The notes beneath the pieces were generated by a model. That model was not told the origin of the DNA, ran no database searches, and worked only from the letters and a program-made list of their open reading frames with translations. Below are positions 33,984-43,520 of a stretch of 64,000 bases of DNA, piece after piece (positions within the stretch are counted from its first letter, which is position 1; each line of letters starts with the position of its first letter). The stretch lies in NCBI GenBank assembly GCA_024401535.1, contig JAKSKX010000003.1, positions 62,001 through 126,000 of the forward strand, in the 5' to 3' direction. A program made the position numbers and the translations under genes. Origin of the DNA: Paludibacteraceae bacterium. GTDB lineage: Bacteria; Bacteroidota; Bacteroidia; Bacteroidales; Paludibacteraceae.

Positions 33984-35219
33984 TTAATTCTCTACAAGTT
34001 TCTTCATGCCATCGAAATTGAAACCTAGAGAAAATCTCAAAGTTCTGTCGATAGGACAAGTTTTAGATGTCTTGGCAGCAATGATGTAGGCAGCCTGTAT
34101 CTCGAACACGCGCATCTTGAATCCAGCACCAAGAGAGAAATACTTTCTGTTACCCTTCATCTGCGACTCATGGAAATAACCACCACGTACCATAAACATC
34201 TCGTTGTAAGAGTATTCAGCACCAAGGCTCCACATAATCTCCTTCATCTCTTCCGAGAATCCACCAGGGGCGTCGCCAAAAGACTTAAATACACTTTTCA
34301 TTGTTCCATAAGACAAATAATCATCATATACCTTACGGTAAGCAGCCTCGCTCTCAGCAGTCAAAACTCCATTCTCGTCATATTCATAGTAGTCGGAAGA
34401 AGAAGGTGTAGTAGGAACAAGCAACTTGTTAAGATCCAATGAAAGAGCTATCTTGTTGAATGCATCAATCGGATATTCGTACGAAACTCCAAGTCTCCAA
34501 TTTGCAGGAAGATACTGTTCAGTATTACCGCCGTCATAAGAAATCTTACTACCGATATTAGAAATGTTCGTACCAAAAGACAATACAGCATTACGTCTGT
34601 CATCCATAGAGAATGGACGACGATATGTTGCACTGATGTCAGCAGCGACTGCCTTTGCCGAAGAATATCCGTCATTGTCCATGACACCGTTCATCAAGTC
34701 TGACAAGATGAATCTCATTGCCACAGCAGCACTCCAATACTCGCTAAGAGAACGAGAATAGGCAACATCAATAGCCATCTCATAAGGCTTTGCTGTTCCC
34801 TGTGAAACAATCTCTCCTGTTGGAGAAGGCGTGTCTGTTAAATTGATTTCTCCATAAGAGAAGTATCGCATAGAAGCGGAAACAGCTTGACGCTCATCCA
34901 ACTTATAGTAGCCTACCAAATAAAGCAAATTGATATCATGAACAATCTTTCTAAGCCAAGGCGTATAAGACAATGCCACACCAGCCTTGCTATCCATGTT
35001 CACATACTTAGACGGGTTCCAGTACTGAGAATAAAGGTCGGCACTTGTTGCGGCACCGATATCTCCCATACCTCCACCTCGCGCATCAGGAGCTATAGAC
35101 AACGAAGGCACAGCACTCTGCAAAGGATTGAAGTAATCACTCTTGCTCTCAGCAAAGCTCGAAGCAAATGTTGAAAGTGCCAAAACACCTAGAATACCAC
35201 GACTAATGAATCTATTCAT
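33984..35219 (-). CDS. porV: Type IX secretion outer-membrane shuttle protein PorV (LptO)
   Basis: PorV is a 14-strand outer-membrane barrel that takes cargo from the T9SS translocon to the PorU sortase. The 411-residue product has a signal peptide (RGILGVLALSTFASSFA) and the family opening LQSAVPSLSIAPDARGGGMGDIGAATSADLYSQYWNPSKY. The remainder is amphipathic beta strands ending FSLGFNF. It lies 23 bases after porU, the standard porU-porV order of Bacteroidota, and a terminator follows. Confidence 0.93.
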   Translation of the reverse strand: MNRFISRGILGVLALSTFASSFAESKSDYFNPLQSAVPSLSIAPDARGGGMGDIGAATSADLYSQYWNPSKYVNMDSKAGVALSYTPWLRKIVHDINLLYLVGYYKLDERQAVSASMRYFSYGEINLTDTPSPTGEIVSQGTAKPYEMAIDVAYSRSLSEYWSAAVAMRFILSDLMNGVMDNDGYSSAKAVAADISATYRRPFSMDDRRNAVLSFGTNISNIGSKISYDGGNTEQYLPANWRLGVSYEYPIDAFNKIALSLDLNKLLVPTTPSSSDYYEYDENGVLTAESEAAYRKVYDDYLSYGTMKSVFKSFGDAPGGFSEEMKEIMWSLGAEYSYNEMFMVRGGYFHESQMKGNRKYFSLGAGFKMRVFEIQAAYIIAAKTSKTCPIDRTLRFSLGFNFDGMKKLVEN

Positions 35220-35242
35220 ATCTTGATTTTATTTTTTCGTTC

Positions 35243-38200
35243 TTACTTGGAAGGCAAAATTATAAACTTTTTTGTTTTTATTTCACTTTCCGAATGATTT
35301 GTATTCAATTCTACTCGATAAATATATACTCCAGCAGGCAATCTGCTGCCTTTTCCGTCTTTCAAATTCCATTTCACCTCAACTTTTCCATCTGCAGGCT
35401 GAGAACTGAAATCTGAAGAATAATACTGTCTGCCGTTTACATCAAATACACCTGTCTTGCAGTCCAGAACCTCATCAGGTCTGTCTGTACATATCTCGAA
35501 TGTTATGTCATCTACTGCGGGAACAGGGTAAGCTATAATCTCTGTAACCTCTGGAGCAAGATTCTCATCTACAACAAATGTGATTGTCTGTGTCGAAGAA
35601 TTGTTGACCAAATCCCAAACCTTTACAGTAAGCGTATGAGTTCCGGGAGCAAGGGTTGACAAATGGTACATCAGACTTCCTGCCGTATAGCTTCCTTTGT
35701 CGTACGAGAATCTCTCATTCAAATTTATTGGTAGGCTCGAGTCATCTATATACAATGAAATATCGTGACCTATTCCACAACCAGAGGCATTGATACCGCT
35801 CTCATCAGACACCTGCACGTACAGCATAGGCGAAGGATTAACCTTGTCTCCGTTCTTGAAACTTTCTTTATTTAGGTACATTGTAATCTTTGGTCCATCA
35901 GTTTCGAATTCTGTAACAGAAGGTTCTCCTCCGATTTCGATTGAATTGTCATGTCCCATAGCCTCTGAATTGGATTCCTCGTCATAGGCGTAATATAATA
36001 TTCTTCCGTTACCCAAGCTAAAGTTAATGTCCTTTGGCACAATCAAAACACATTCAAACTTTCCGTTGCTTACAACTGCACTTCCTGAATATAGTGTGTT
36101 CACATAGTCCATATATTTGAACACATAAGGCTTTCCGTTACTTTGCTGATTACCTTTTGTACTTACCTCCTGTGCCTTATCTTTTACAGAAACAATAATC
36201 TCGCCGTTGAATGATTCGTCAACATCTCCGTTATCCTTCAATATTGTTCCTACAAGCTTAACCTTGTCCAATGCAGAGAATGAATTGTCCTCTACCCATA
36301 CTCCTTCCGAGGATAATGTCAAGATTGAATCCGTCCTGACAGACAAATCTGGCGCTACTAAACGCAAGGCTGGATCTCCAAGAAGCGTGTATTTCATCTT
36401 GTTTGAATCTCCATACAGCTCATTCTTGGCAATTCTTAGAGCATCACCTACAACATAACCGTTCTCTGGATCGAACACAGCCTTAATAAATGCACTATTA
36501 AGTTTTGCGTTGCCTGTAGAGTATGATGTGCGAACGGCCGCAATTGTTGCAATACCTGTTCCATTAGGGTTTCTCATGATAGCCTCACCCAAACTACCAA
36601 CATAACCATCGAATTGACCGATATTACAACTTGCAAGGTACCACAATCCCATCCTGTCGTTGTACTGACTTAACGCATCGGCAATAGAGAAAGGGCTCTC
36701 CGCACTCATGGAACTGAACGAACCATGTCCGCAATAGTTGAACATAAGAGCTCCTTCGTTTATCGACTCGCGCATCAAGGCATCAACCTCTGGATAACGA
36801 GTGGATCCGGAATTTTGAGTTCTATTATATGCGTCCCAATAGATTCGCTTTGGTTCAAAGTTGTTGTTTACGCTTATCAAAGTCTTCACGGAATTCTCTG
36901 TATCTGAAGTGAAGAGGTGGTAGTCTCCTGTTCCAGAATGAACTGTCTGATTATCATCTGCCATAAAGACAACCTTCTTCTTCCAAACACCGAAATAGTT
37001 GTTGTTCATATAAGACGCAAGCTTGTCAACAAGTTCTTTAGCCTGCTGCAGATTCATTGCAGGGATACGGCCTACTCCGACACATAGCGTATTGTACCTA
37101 AAGCCATCGTTATAACCACGGGAATCATCCTCAAGGAAACCATAATACTCATCGTTAGTATAGCTGACCGCCTCATCATACGAGTTCTCTGTCTGATATG
37201 TTATGACTCTGTTCAGCTCTGCATTTAGCATAGACTTTGCGTTGTTCTTGTTGTCATAGCATCCGTCGCCCAATATCAACAGATATCGGGGAGCTATACC
37301 AGACTCCGACTTCGACTTATCGTAAAGCATCTTCATGAAGGCACGAATGGCAGTCGGATCTGGAGTTCCACTAGAAAACTCGTTGAATATTGTCTCCTGA
37401 TTCAATATGACGTATGAAAGCCCGTCCTTCTCTCTATGCAACTCGGCAAGTCTGTTCGCCTCTGGCATAAACTCTGTTGGAGTAATGATAATATACTCCA
37501 AATCCTTCAAGGCATGCAAGTTCTGGTTCTTCACATCGCCTACGACTGTTGGTGAAGGATAAGCGCTAGAAGGTGAGAAGTTGACAATCCTTTGCAAATT
37601 CGGAGTAACGACATTCTTGACTAAAACAAATGCAGAATCTCCTGAGAAAGAAACCTCTGGCAAGTAAATGTGCTCAATGTCACTGACATCCAAAAACACA
37701 TCATTAGGGTTGGCATTGCTGAAATGGAAACGGGAATACTCGTAATCCGAAGACTTCATTCTTCTGATAAAATTAACGGACTGGGCATTCAAATGACTGC
37801 TAGCAGTTCCTATGATATAGTCAACGTAACCTCTACCACTCTTCTGAGTACAGACATATTTCAAGTCAAACGAAACTTTGCTTGAGTTTGTCTGCAGTTC
37901 CACTCCCTGCAGAGTACTTACACTAAGTTTTGCCTCATTAGTAAGCTGAGCGACCGAACACTTCTGATAATCAGGATTGCCTAAATCAGTGTTAATATAG
38001 AAATTAGACACTACATTGGCAGACGCCATAACCTGACAGTAAATGCTCATAGTGTCTTCAAAAACCAAATTTTTGAAATTCAAGGTATAGGTTCTGCTCT
38101 GGTTAGGCTCGCACATTTCGCCAAACCAATTTCTTCCTGAACCGAGAATATTGGCATCGTCAAACTTTTTGATAGCTATTGACTTATACTTATATACCTC

Positions 38201-38707
38201 CTCAACAGAGCTATCTTCAAAGTCTTCATCTGCTCCATTATCCTTTACATAGCGCAAAGGTTGTGTTGCATTCTCTGTCAAAAAGAAATATGAATTGTTT
38301 GAAGTGTAATTCTCCTCGAACAATATAGGAGTTCCCTCCTTTGTCCTGTTGTTTGTGTTGAACTTGAAACCTATCGTACCACGCAGATAAAAAACCAACT
38401 TTTGTGACGACTCATCCCAATACGTAGGAATTTCAGGAAGATCATCCACGTACGCTGCAGAGACAAAGTCCTCGCTGAGCAGTTCTCCTCCATATCCATG
38501 CAAATGAACCAATCGAGGATTAGAAAAGCCCATGTTAGCCAACTCCTTTGCTGTTAGCTGATATATACCTTCCTCTGGAACAGAGATCTTTACCCACTTG
38601 CCTTTTGCCAACACAGAATTCTCGCTATAGAACCTTTTGACAGCAAAAAGTTCCATGGAAAGCAACAAAGCTAAAAGCAGAGATATGTATCTAAAAAATG
38701 ACTTCAT
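35243..38707 (-). CDS. porU: Type IX secretion system sortase PorU
   Basis: PorU is a cysteine peptidase of family C25 that removes C-terminal sorting signals and attaches cargo to anionic lipopolysaccharide. The 1154-residue product has a signal peptide, an N-terminal region of about 400 residues, and the gingipain-like catalytic domain with His661 in NYCGHGSFSS and Cys694 in LASCNIGQFDG. Immunoglobulin-like modules and a C-terminal sorting-type domain (YPVPAVDDITFEI, GVFDVNGR, LPAGVYIYRVE, KKFIILPSK) follow. Length is typical. It lies 20 bases after the fumarylacetoacetase-family gene. Confidence 0.93.
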   Translation of the reverse strand: MKSFFRYISLLLALLLSMELFAVKRFYSENSVLAKGKWVKISVPEEGIYQLTAKELANMGFSNPRLVHLHGYGGELLSEDFVSAAYVDDLPEIPTYWDESSQKLVFYLRGTIGFKFNTNNRTKEGTPILFEENYTSNNSYFFLTENATQPLRYVKDNGADEDFEDSSVEEVYKYKSIAIKKFDDANILGSGRNWFGEMCEPNQSRTYTLNFKNLVFEDTMSIYCQVMASANVVSNFYINTDLGNPDYQKCSVAQLTNEAKLSVSTLQGVELQTNSSKVSFDLKYVCTQKSGRGYVDYIIGTASSHLNAQSVNFIRRMKSSDYEYSRFHFSNANPNDVFLDVSDIEHIYLPEVSFSGDSAFVLVKNVVTPNLQRIVNFSPSSAYPSPTVVGDVKNQNLHALKDLEYIIITPTEFMPEANRLAELHREKDGLSYVILNQETIFNEFSSGTPDPTAIRAFMKMLYDKSKSESGIAPRYLLILGDGCYDNKNNAKSMLNAELNRVITYQTENSYDEAVSYTNDEYYGFLEDDSRGYNDGFRYNTLCVGVGRIPAMNLQQAKELVDKLASYMNNNYFGVWKKKVVFMADDNQTVHSGTGDYHLFTSDTENSVKTLISVNNNFEPKRIYWDAYNRTQNSGSTRYPEVDALMRESINEGALMFNYCGHGSFSSMSAESPFSIADALSQYNDRMGLWYLASCNIGQFDGYVGSLGEAIMRNPNGTGIATIAAVRTSYSTGNAKLNSAFIKAVFDPENGYVVGDALRIAKNELYGDSNKMKYTLLGDPALRLVAPDLSVRTDSILTLSSEGVWVEDNSFSALDKVKLVGTILKDNGDVDESFNGEIIVSVKDKAQEVSTKGNQQSNGKPYVFKYMDYVNTLYSGSAVVSNGKFECVLIVPKDINFSLGNGRILYYAYDEESNSEAMGHDNSIEIGGEPSVTEFETDGPKITMYLNKESFKNGDKVNPSPMLYVQVSDESGINASGCGIGHDISLYIDDSSLPINLNERFSYDKGSYTAGSLMYHLSTLAPGTHTLTVKVWDLVNNSSTQTITFVVDENLAPEVTEIIAYPVPAVDDITFEICTDRPDEVLDCKTGVFDVNGRQYYSSDFSSQPADGKVEVKWNLKDGKGSRLPAGVYIYRVELNTNHSESEIKTKKFIILPSK

Positions 38708-38727
38708 TATATTTCTTTAGAATGTGG

Positions 38728-39339
38728 TTACTTGACAAAGAAATCCAACATTTTGGTTGTACCGATATAACCTTCCAAATGGTCATCAATCTGAACACGG
38801 CCAACCCCCTTGGGTGTTCCTGTGAAAATCAAATCGCCAGTTTTAAGCGTAAAATACTTGCTGGCTTCGGCGATAATCTCGGCTATTGAAGTAATCATGT
38901 CCTTTGTATTTCCGGACTGGACAAGCTCCCCGTTCTTCTTTAGAGAGAACTCTATATCCTGGACATTCGGGAAGTCTTCTTTGGGAAGGAAGTTGCTCAC
39001 AGGAGCAGCTCCATCAAAACCCTTGCTTATATCCCACGGTGCGCCTTGTTCCTTTGCCTTCTTCTGCAGGTCTCTTGCTGTGAAGTCTATACCCAAGCCG
39101 ATTGCATCGTAATATCTGTCCGCAAACTTAGGGGATATATTCTTGCCCATCTTGGATATTCTTACAACAATCTCTGTCTCGTACTGTACATCTTCCGAGA
39201 AATCTGGCAAATAGAAAGGCTTATTGTCTCGCAAAAGCGCAGTTTCCGGTTTTTGAAACAAGACAATATTCTTCTTCTCCTCTTTATATAACTCAGCATT
39301 ATGCTCAGCGTAATTCCAACCTATCGCAATTATCTTCAT
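38728..39339 (-). CDS. Fumarylacetoacetate hydrolase family protein
   Basis: The 203-residue product is a single catalytic domain of the FAH superfamily, which includes oxaloacetate decarboxylases and acylpyruvases. It has IAIGWNYAEHN, ETEIVVRISKMGKNI with the metal-ligand Glu, LGIDFTARDLQ, and GDLIFTGTPKGVGRV. The real substrate is not predictable; acylpyruvate hydrolysis is common. The frame can extend 8 codons upstream, but the -7 element at 39346-39353 overlaps that extension, leaving at most a very short leader. It is followed by porU and porV. Confidence 0.9.
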   Translation of the reverse strand: MKIIAIGWNYAEHNAELYKEEKKNIVLFQKPETALLRDNKPFYLPDFSEDVQYETEIVVRISKMGKNISPKFADRYYDAIGLGIDFTARDLQKKAKEQGAPWDISKGFDGAAPVSNFLPKEDFPNVQDIEFSLKKNGELVQSGNTKDMITSIAEIIAEASKYFTLKTGDLIFTGTPKGVGRVQIDDHLEGYIGTTKMLDFFVK

Positions 39340-39345
39340 AATATG

Positions 39346-39353
39346 CAAAGATA
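39346..39353 (-). promoter_or_regulatory. Promoter -7 element of the FAH / porU / porV operon
   Basis: The minus strand reads TATCTTTGCATATT followed at once by ATG (39339). Only 6 bases separate the element from the start codon, so the mRNA would be leaderless or nearly so. Confidence 0.65.
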
Positions 39354-39376
39354 TATCATTCAAATGAAAATTTTAC

Positions 39377-39384
39377 TACTTTTG
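39377..39384 (+). promoter_or_regulatory. SUI1 gene promoter -7 element
   Basis: TACTTTTGCATC matches TAnnTTTG, 42 bases upstream of the start at 39427, back to back with the divergent FAH promoter. Confidence 0.65.
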
Positions 39385-39426
39385 CATCATATTTATCATT
39401 TTGCATCAACTAAATTATTATAAGAC

Positions 39427-39747
39427 ATGGATTGGAAAGAAAAACTATCAGCATTATCTTCGTCTCTTCCAGAGGGTGACGAAATTGTGGAACCTACTGA
39501 AAAAGAGTCAAAACCTGGGAAACAGAACCTTCGTGTCACAATGGAAAAGAAAGGAAGAGGAGGAAAAACCGCCACATTCATTTCCGGTTTCACATTTGGA
39601 GAAGATGAAGTAGAAAAGCTTGCTATGGACCTAAAGAAGAAACTAGGTGTGGGCGGTTCTTTCAGACCTGAGGAAATACTACTTCAAGGAGACGTAAGAG
39701 AAAAAGCCATAGCAGCATTGAAGGCTATGGGGCACAACGCCAAGTGA
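39427..39747 (+). CDS. SUI1/eIF1-like translation initiation factor (YciH family)
   Basis: The 106-residue protein has an acidic N-terminal third and the SUI1 fold: LRVTMEKKGRGGKTATFISGF, then LAMDLKKKLGVGGSFRPEEILLQGDVREKAI. Relatives affect start-codon fidelity in eukaryotes, and bacterial YciH can inhibit aberrant initiation complexes. It is divergent from the FAH / porU operon and stands alone, followed by a hairpin at 39811-39840. Confidence 0.93.
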   Translation: MDWKEKLSALSSSLPEGDEIVEPTEKESKPGKQNLRVTMEKKGRGGKTATFISGFTFGEDEVEKLAMDLKKKLGVGGSFRPEEILLQGDVREKAIAALKAMGHNAK

Positions 39748-39810
39748 ACAATTCAATATATACAAAAATGCAGGGATAGGAGTTTTCCCGTATCAAACAA
39801 CCAAACAAAT

Positions 39811-39840
39811 ATAAAGCACCTCAGACTCGAGGTGCTTTAT
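39811..39840 (+). terminator. Hairpin after the SUI1 gene
   Basis: A 12-bp perfect stem built on AAAGCACCTC and its complement (arms 39811-39822 and 39829-39840) has a 6-base loop. No T-run follows on the plus strand, so its efficiency as a terminator is uncertain. Confidence 0.55.
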
Positions 39841-40112
39841 GGCAAATAGACTACAAAACAGATATACATTGAAAATGAATTTTGTAAAGGTGACTACAGC
39901 ATTCCCTATATAAGAAAAACAAAGCAGCAAATCATACCCAAGAAACTTCAATACCGAAAAAAATACATGATTTGAGTCTATGAGTTTATGGACATCAAAC
40001 AAACCATTATCAAAAAATTTCCATAAGATATAAATATCAAATTGGGAAAATACAATTCACATCCCAAAAGCCCGTTATTAAAATCTCATAAGAACCTCTA
40101 ATGACACAAAAA

Positions 40113-40139
40113 AAAGGATGTCCAAATTGGACATCCTTT
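40113..40139 (-). terminator. Terminator after the secreted T9SS protein gene
   Basis: A 12-bp stem (AAAGGATGTCCA and complement) with a 3-base loop is followed on the minus strand by eight T residues. It lies 24 bases beyond the stop at 40163. Confidence 0.92.
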
Positions 40140-40162
40140 ATTCTTGTATCTAAAGAGTTAGA

Positions 40163-41860
40163 TTACTTCTTGATAATGCGAGCTGTCTTAACACCAGACT
40201 CTGTGTAAGCCTTAACAGCGTACATGCCCTTAGCAAGACCCTTAACATTAACTGCATTAGAATTTGTTGTCAATACAACATTTCCTGCCATAGAGATAAC
40301 CTCAACCTTAACTACATCAGCTGGTACGAAGAACTCGCTCTCTGCTGGGTTAGGGTAAATCTCAAGACCGTCTGACTCGATAGTCTCGACACCATCTATG
40401 AAATCAGAGAATGGCATAGAAATCTTGCAGACATCAACAGTCTCTCCAGCAAACTCAGCAAACTTACCAGGGATAACCGATCTTGCACCGCGAACCTGAA
40501 GGTCACCAACTACGTAAGAAACATCCTCCTGAGGGAAGAATCCTAGAGTGATGATATTGTAACCACCCTCTTCTGGAACTGTGATATCCTCCTCAATAAT
40601 GTTTACATTGATAGGAAGAGTGTCGATAGAAGAGTAAACAGTCCAACCTGTAGCCTCGCTGTATGATGACAAGTCACCCTTCTCGAAACGATACTGAAGT
40701 GGAGCAACTGATGCTGCCTTGTCGTAGCTTGGGTACTGTTTACATGAACCACAAGCGTTGTGACCGAACATCAAATGAACGTTCATCTTCTCACCTGCCT
40801 TTGCAACTGTATCATCGAATGGGATACGAACATAAACAGGATTCTGAGCACGGTCAGCAGCAGAACCTACACCCAACATGATACCAACCTCTGTATCATA
40901 GAAGATGTCATCAACACACTGCTCTCCCTTTGACTGCCATAGACGCTCACAGTTTGCAGCCAAGTTACCTGCCTTCAAACCGTTAAGCTGAGTACCTGCG
41001 GCATAAGTACATCCGTACAACTCTGCTGCCTCGTAACCCATGTTCTTCTTAGGGTTGTAAGGAGCCAAAGTGCCGTCTGTATCCTTGTATCTGAAGAAGT
41101 TTGTTCCAGGACCTGAGATGTAAGCAGCATCTACGAATGAGTGGAATGGCTCGTTATAGAAAGGCTTGATACCCTCGCTGTAGATCTTGATCTCCTTGAT
41201 GTAGAACTCGTTAGGGAACTCTGCTGTAGAAGGAGCCTCCTGACCACATGCCAAAGAAACTACATTCACCTTGTTAGAAGAACCCAAAACGTCCTTGAAT
41301 GAAGGGTTTGTGTAGATGTAGCGAGTCAACGTACGGTCCATACCTACTCCCTGATTCTTCAACTCAGCAACATCCTCTGCTGGATTGTACTTGTAGAAGT
41401 CACGGAAATAGACATCATATCCAAGGTGAGCGAAACGACGAGATGTCTGGTTGTAGTCATACTTGAATGTATCTACACCTGCAACTGTTACTGTATCACC
41501 AAGCAAGTCGATACGCATTGACTCACGCTTCAAGTTATCTCCGTGGATAGTTGAACCCTCTGGGAAGATATAAGTGATGTCAATCATCCATACATTGTTC
41601 AAATCGATACCGTCCTTCACGTAAAACATACGGCTACCATAAACAGCAAGATCAGTTGCCTCTGTCTTGTAGTGAAGGTAAGTTCCTGTTCCTCCAGCAA
41701 CCTCAACACCCTCAGTAATCTTAAGCTTTGAGCCCTCTGCTGCGTCAAGTAGCTCTACACCTTCAGCTACCTTACCGTCCTTAACGATATAATACTCCTC
41801 AGCCTGCATTGCTACTGCAGATGCAACCAAAGAAGAAGCGAGTAAAAGTTTTTTATACAT
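40163..41860 (-). CDS. Secreted protein with T9SS type A sorting domain, unknown function
   Basis: The 565-residue product has a signal peptide (YKKLLLASSLVASAVAMQA). A large beta-rich body of unknown family follows, containing one CGSC motif (HNACGSCKQYP). The C-terminal domain of about 70 residues has EIYPNPAES, KVEVISMAGNVVL, GLAKGMYAVKAY and TARIIKK, the marks of a type A sorting signal cut by PorU. Codon choice is strongly biased toward AAG, GAG, AAC and GGT/GTT forms, like pgk and tpiA, which suggests high expression. It has its own promoter (41930-41937) and terminator. I do not recognise the body domain. Confidence 0.85.
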   Translation of the reverse strand: MYKKLLLASSLVASAVAMQAEEYYIVKDGKVAEGVELLDAAEGSKLKITEGVEVAGGTGTYLHYKTEATDLAVYGSRMFYVKDGIDLNNVWMIDITYIFPEGSTIHGDNLKRESMRIDLLGDTVTVAGVDTFKYDYNQTSRRFAHLGYDVYFRDFYKYNPAEDVAELKNQGVGMDRTLTRYIYTNPSFKDVLGSSNKVNVVSLACGQEAPSTAEFPNEFYIKEIKIYSEGIKPFYNEPFHSFVDAAYISGPGTNFFRYKDTDGTLAPYNPKKNMGYEAAELYGCTYAAGTQLNGLKAGNLAANCERLWQSKGEQCVDDIFYDTEVGIMLGVGSAADRAQNPVYVRIPFDDTVAKAGEKMNVHLMFGHNACGSCKQYPSYDKAASVAPLQYRFEKGDLSSYSEATGWTVYSSIDTLPINVNIIEEDITVPEEGGYNIITLGFFPQEDVSYVVGDLQVRGARSVIPGKFAEFAGETVDVCKISMPFSDFIDGVETIESDGLEIYPNPAESEFFVPADVVKVEVISMAGNVVLTTNSNAVNVKGLAKGMYAVKAYTESGVKTARIIKK

Positions 41861-41929
41861 ACGCTGTTATTTAAATTATTATTATTAATTCTTTTCCTAA
41901 ATACTATAATGTGCCATTAGTATCGGCCA

Positions 41930-41937
41930 CAAAGTTA
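41930..41937 (-). promoter_or_regulatory. Promoter -7 element of the secreted T9SS protein gene
   Basis: The minus strand reads TAACTTTGTGG, matching TAnnTTTG, 70 bases upstream of the start. Confidence 0.65.
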
Positions 41938-42021
41938 AAAACAAATAGCAACAGACACTAAAAAATATCAATGTTTTTTATTAACAAGCATGTTTTTTAA
42001 CATTTGCGAACGCCAATACCA

Positions 42022-43491
42022 CTATAGGCTCCATTCAAATCCGTCTTTTGTATCCTTAACATTGAAACCAAGTTTTGCCAACTCGTCACGAATCTTGTCA
42101 CTTGTTGCCCAATCCTTGTTAGCCTTTGCCGCTTTGCGTATATCAAGGAGCAAATCAACAGCTCCCTTGTATGCGTCGCTGCTCGATGAACTATCTTCAC
42201 TTACTCTCAAACCTAGAAGATCAACCATAAACAAGTTGAACACTGACTTCAACTCCTCAAGGTCTGCCTCTGAGATTGTTCCCTTGCCGTCAGTAACTGT
42301 ATTGATTGCCTTGGAAGCGTCATACAAGTGAGAAATAACGATAGGTGTATTCAAGTCATCACAAAGTGCAGCCTCACACAACTCACGGTAATTCTTCAAC
42401 TCGATTCCTGAAGTTTCCTTGGAAGCCTTCAGTCTCATCAAACGATTATATGCGTCAGTCAAACGGGCAAGTCCCTTTTCTGCTGCCTGAAGTGCTTCGT
42501 TACTGAAATCCACAGTACTGCGATAATGAGCCTGGAGAATGAAGAAACGGATTGTCATTGCTGTATAAGGCTGAGCCAAAAGCTTGTGCGAACCAGTAAA
42601 GAACTCGTCCAAAGTGATGAAATTGCCCAGCGACTTACCCATCTTCTGTCCGTTGATGGTAATCATATTGTTGTGCATCCAGTAATGAACAGTCTCCTTT
42701 CCAAGAGCAGCTGTACTCTGTGCAATCTCGCATTCGTGGTGAGGGAATATCAAGTCCATTCCACCTCCGTGAATATCGAATTCTTCGCCAAGATACTTAG
42801 TACCCATAGCTGAACACTCCATGTGCCAACCTGGGAAACCGTCACTCCAAGGAGAAGGCCAACGCATGATATGCTCTGGTTGAGCTTTCTTCCACAAAGC
42901 GAAGTCTAGGGCGCAATGCTTCTCGTTCTGTCCATCCAACTCACGAGTTGTTTCAAGAAGGTCATCTATGTTTCTTCCTGACAACTTACCGTAATGGTGA
43001 TCCTTATTATACTTCTTTACATCGAAATAGATTGAACCTTCACTTTCGTACGCATATCCTGCATCAAGAATCTTCTTGACAAAGTCTATCTGCTCGATGA
43101 TATGGCCGGAAGCATGAGGCTCGATGCTAGGCGGAAGAACCCCAAGAGCCTCCATAGCCTTATGGTAGCGGTTCAAATAATACTGAACAACCTCCATCGG
43201 CTCCTTCTGTTCAAGCCTTGCCTTCTTTGCAATCTTGTCCTCACCCTCGTCAGCATCATGCTCCAAATGACCCACATCAGTGATGTTGCGGACATAGCGC
43301 ACCTTATAGCCAAGATGCGTAAGGTAACGATACAAGATATCAAAAGTAATAGCCGGACGAGCATGTCCTAGATGTCCGTCTCCATATACAGTTGGACCAC
43401 AAACATACATACCAACATGTGGTGCATGAAGCGGCTTGAAGATTTCTTTTCTTCGAGTAAGAGTATTATATATTGTTAATTCTCTATCCAT
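42022..43491 (-). CDS. cysS: Cysteinyl-tRNA synthetase
   Basis: CysS charges tRNA-Cys. The 489-residue class I synthetase has the zinc-ligand [27 protein letters not shown] with its HIGH-type motif, GWHMECSAM and [15 protein letters not shown] with further zinc ligands, and the KMSKS-type [10 protein letters not shown]. The C-terminal anticodon-binding part ends [21 protein letters not shown]. It is complete. No -7 element is clear directly upstream; the Lrp gene lies 29 bases upstream on the same strand and may be co-transcribed. Confidence 0.97.
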   Translation of the reverse strand: MDRELTIYNTLTRRKEIFKPLHAPHVGMYVCGPTVYGDGHLGHARPAITFDILYRYLTHLGYKVRYVRNITDVGHLEHDADEGEDKIAKKARLEQKEPMEVVQYYLNRYHKAMEALGVLPPSIEPHASGHIIEQIDFVKKILDAGYAYESEGSIYFDVKKYNKDHHYGKLSGRNIDDLLETTRELDGQNEKHCALDFALWKKAQPEHIMRWPSPWSDGFPGWHMECSAMGTKYLGEEFDIHGGGMDLIFPHHECEIAQSTAALGKETVHYWMHNNMITINGQKMGKSLGNFITLDEFFTGSHKLLAQPYTAMTIRFFILQAHYRSTVDFSNEALQAAEKGLARLTDAYNRLMRLKASKETSGIELKNYRELCEAALCDDLNTPIVISHLYDASKAINTVTDGKGTISEADLEELKSVFNLFMVDLLGLRVSEDSSSSSDAYKGAVDLLLDIRKAAKANKDWATSDKIRDELAKLGFNVKDTKDGFEWSL

Positions 43492-43520
43492 AATCCTTTA
43501 TTATAATGTTTTAGGAACCT

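Larger units (their letters stand above)
39748..40162. other. Intergenic region downstream of SUI1
   Basis: This 415-base AT-rich stretch has no supported gene. It contains a 12-bp perfect hairpin at 39811-39840 and the terminator of the minus-strand gene at 40113-40139. A minus-strand TATATTTG at 39806-39813 could be a promoter antisense to the SUI1 gene, but nothing supports it further. Confidence 0.55.

Noticed and set aside
33727..33987. Open frame of 86 codons opposite porV
   Set aside because: It crosses the porV terminator and has low-complexity Lys/Asn content. The inner GKRKLKGQKQ part looks basic but matches nothing.
39793..40002. Minus-strand open frame of 69 codons after SUI1
   Set aside because: It lies in an AT-rich gap, passes through a hairpin and has no coding features.
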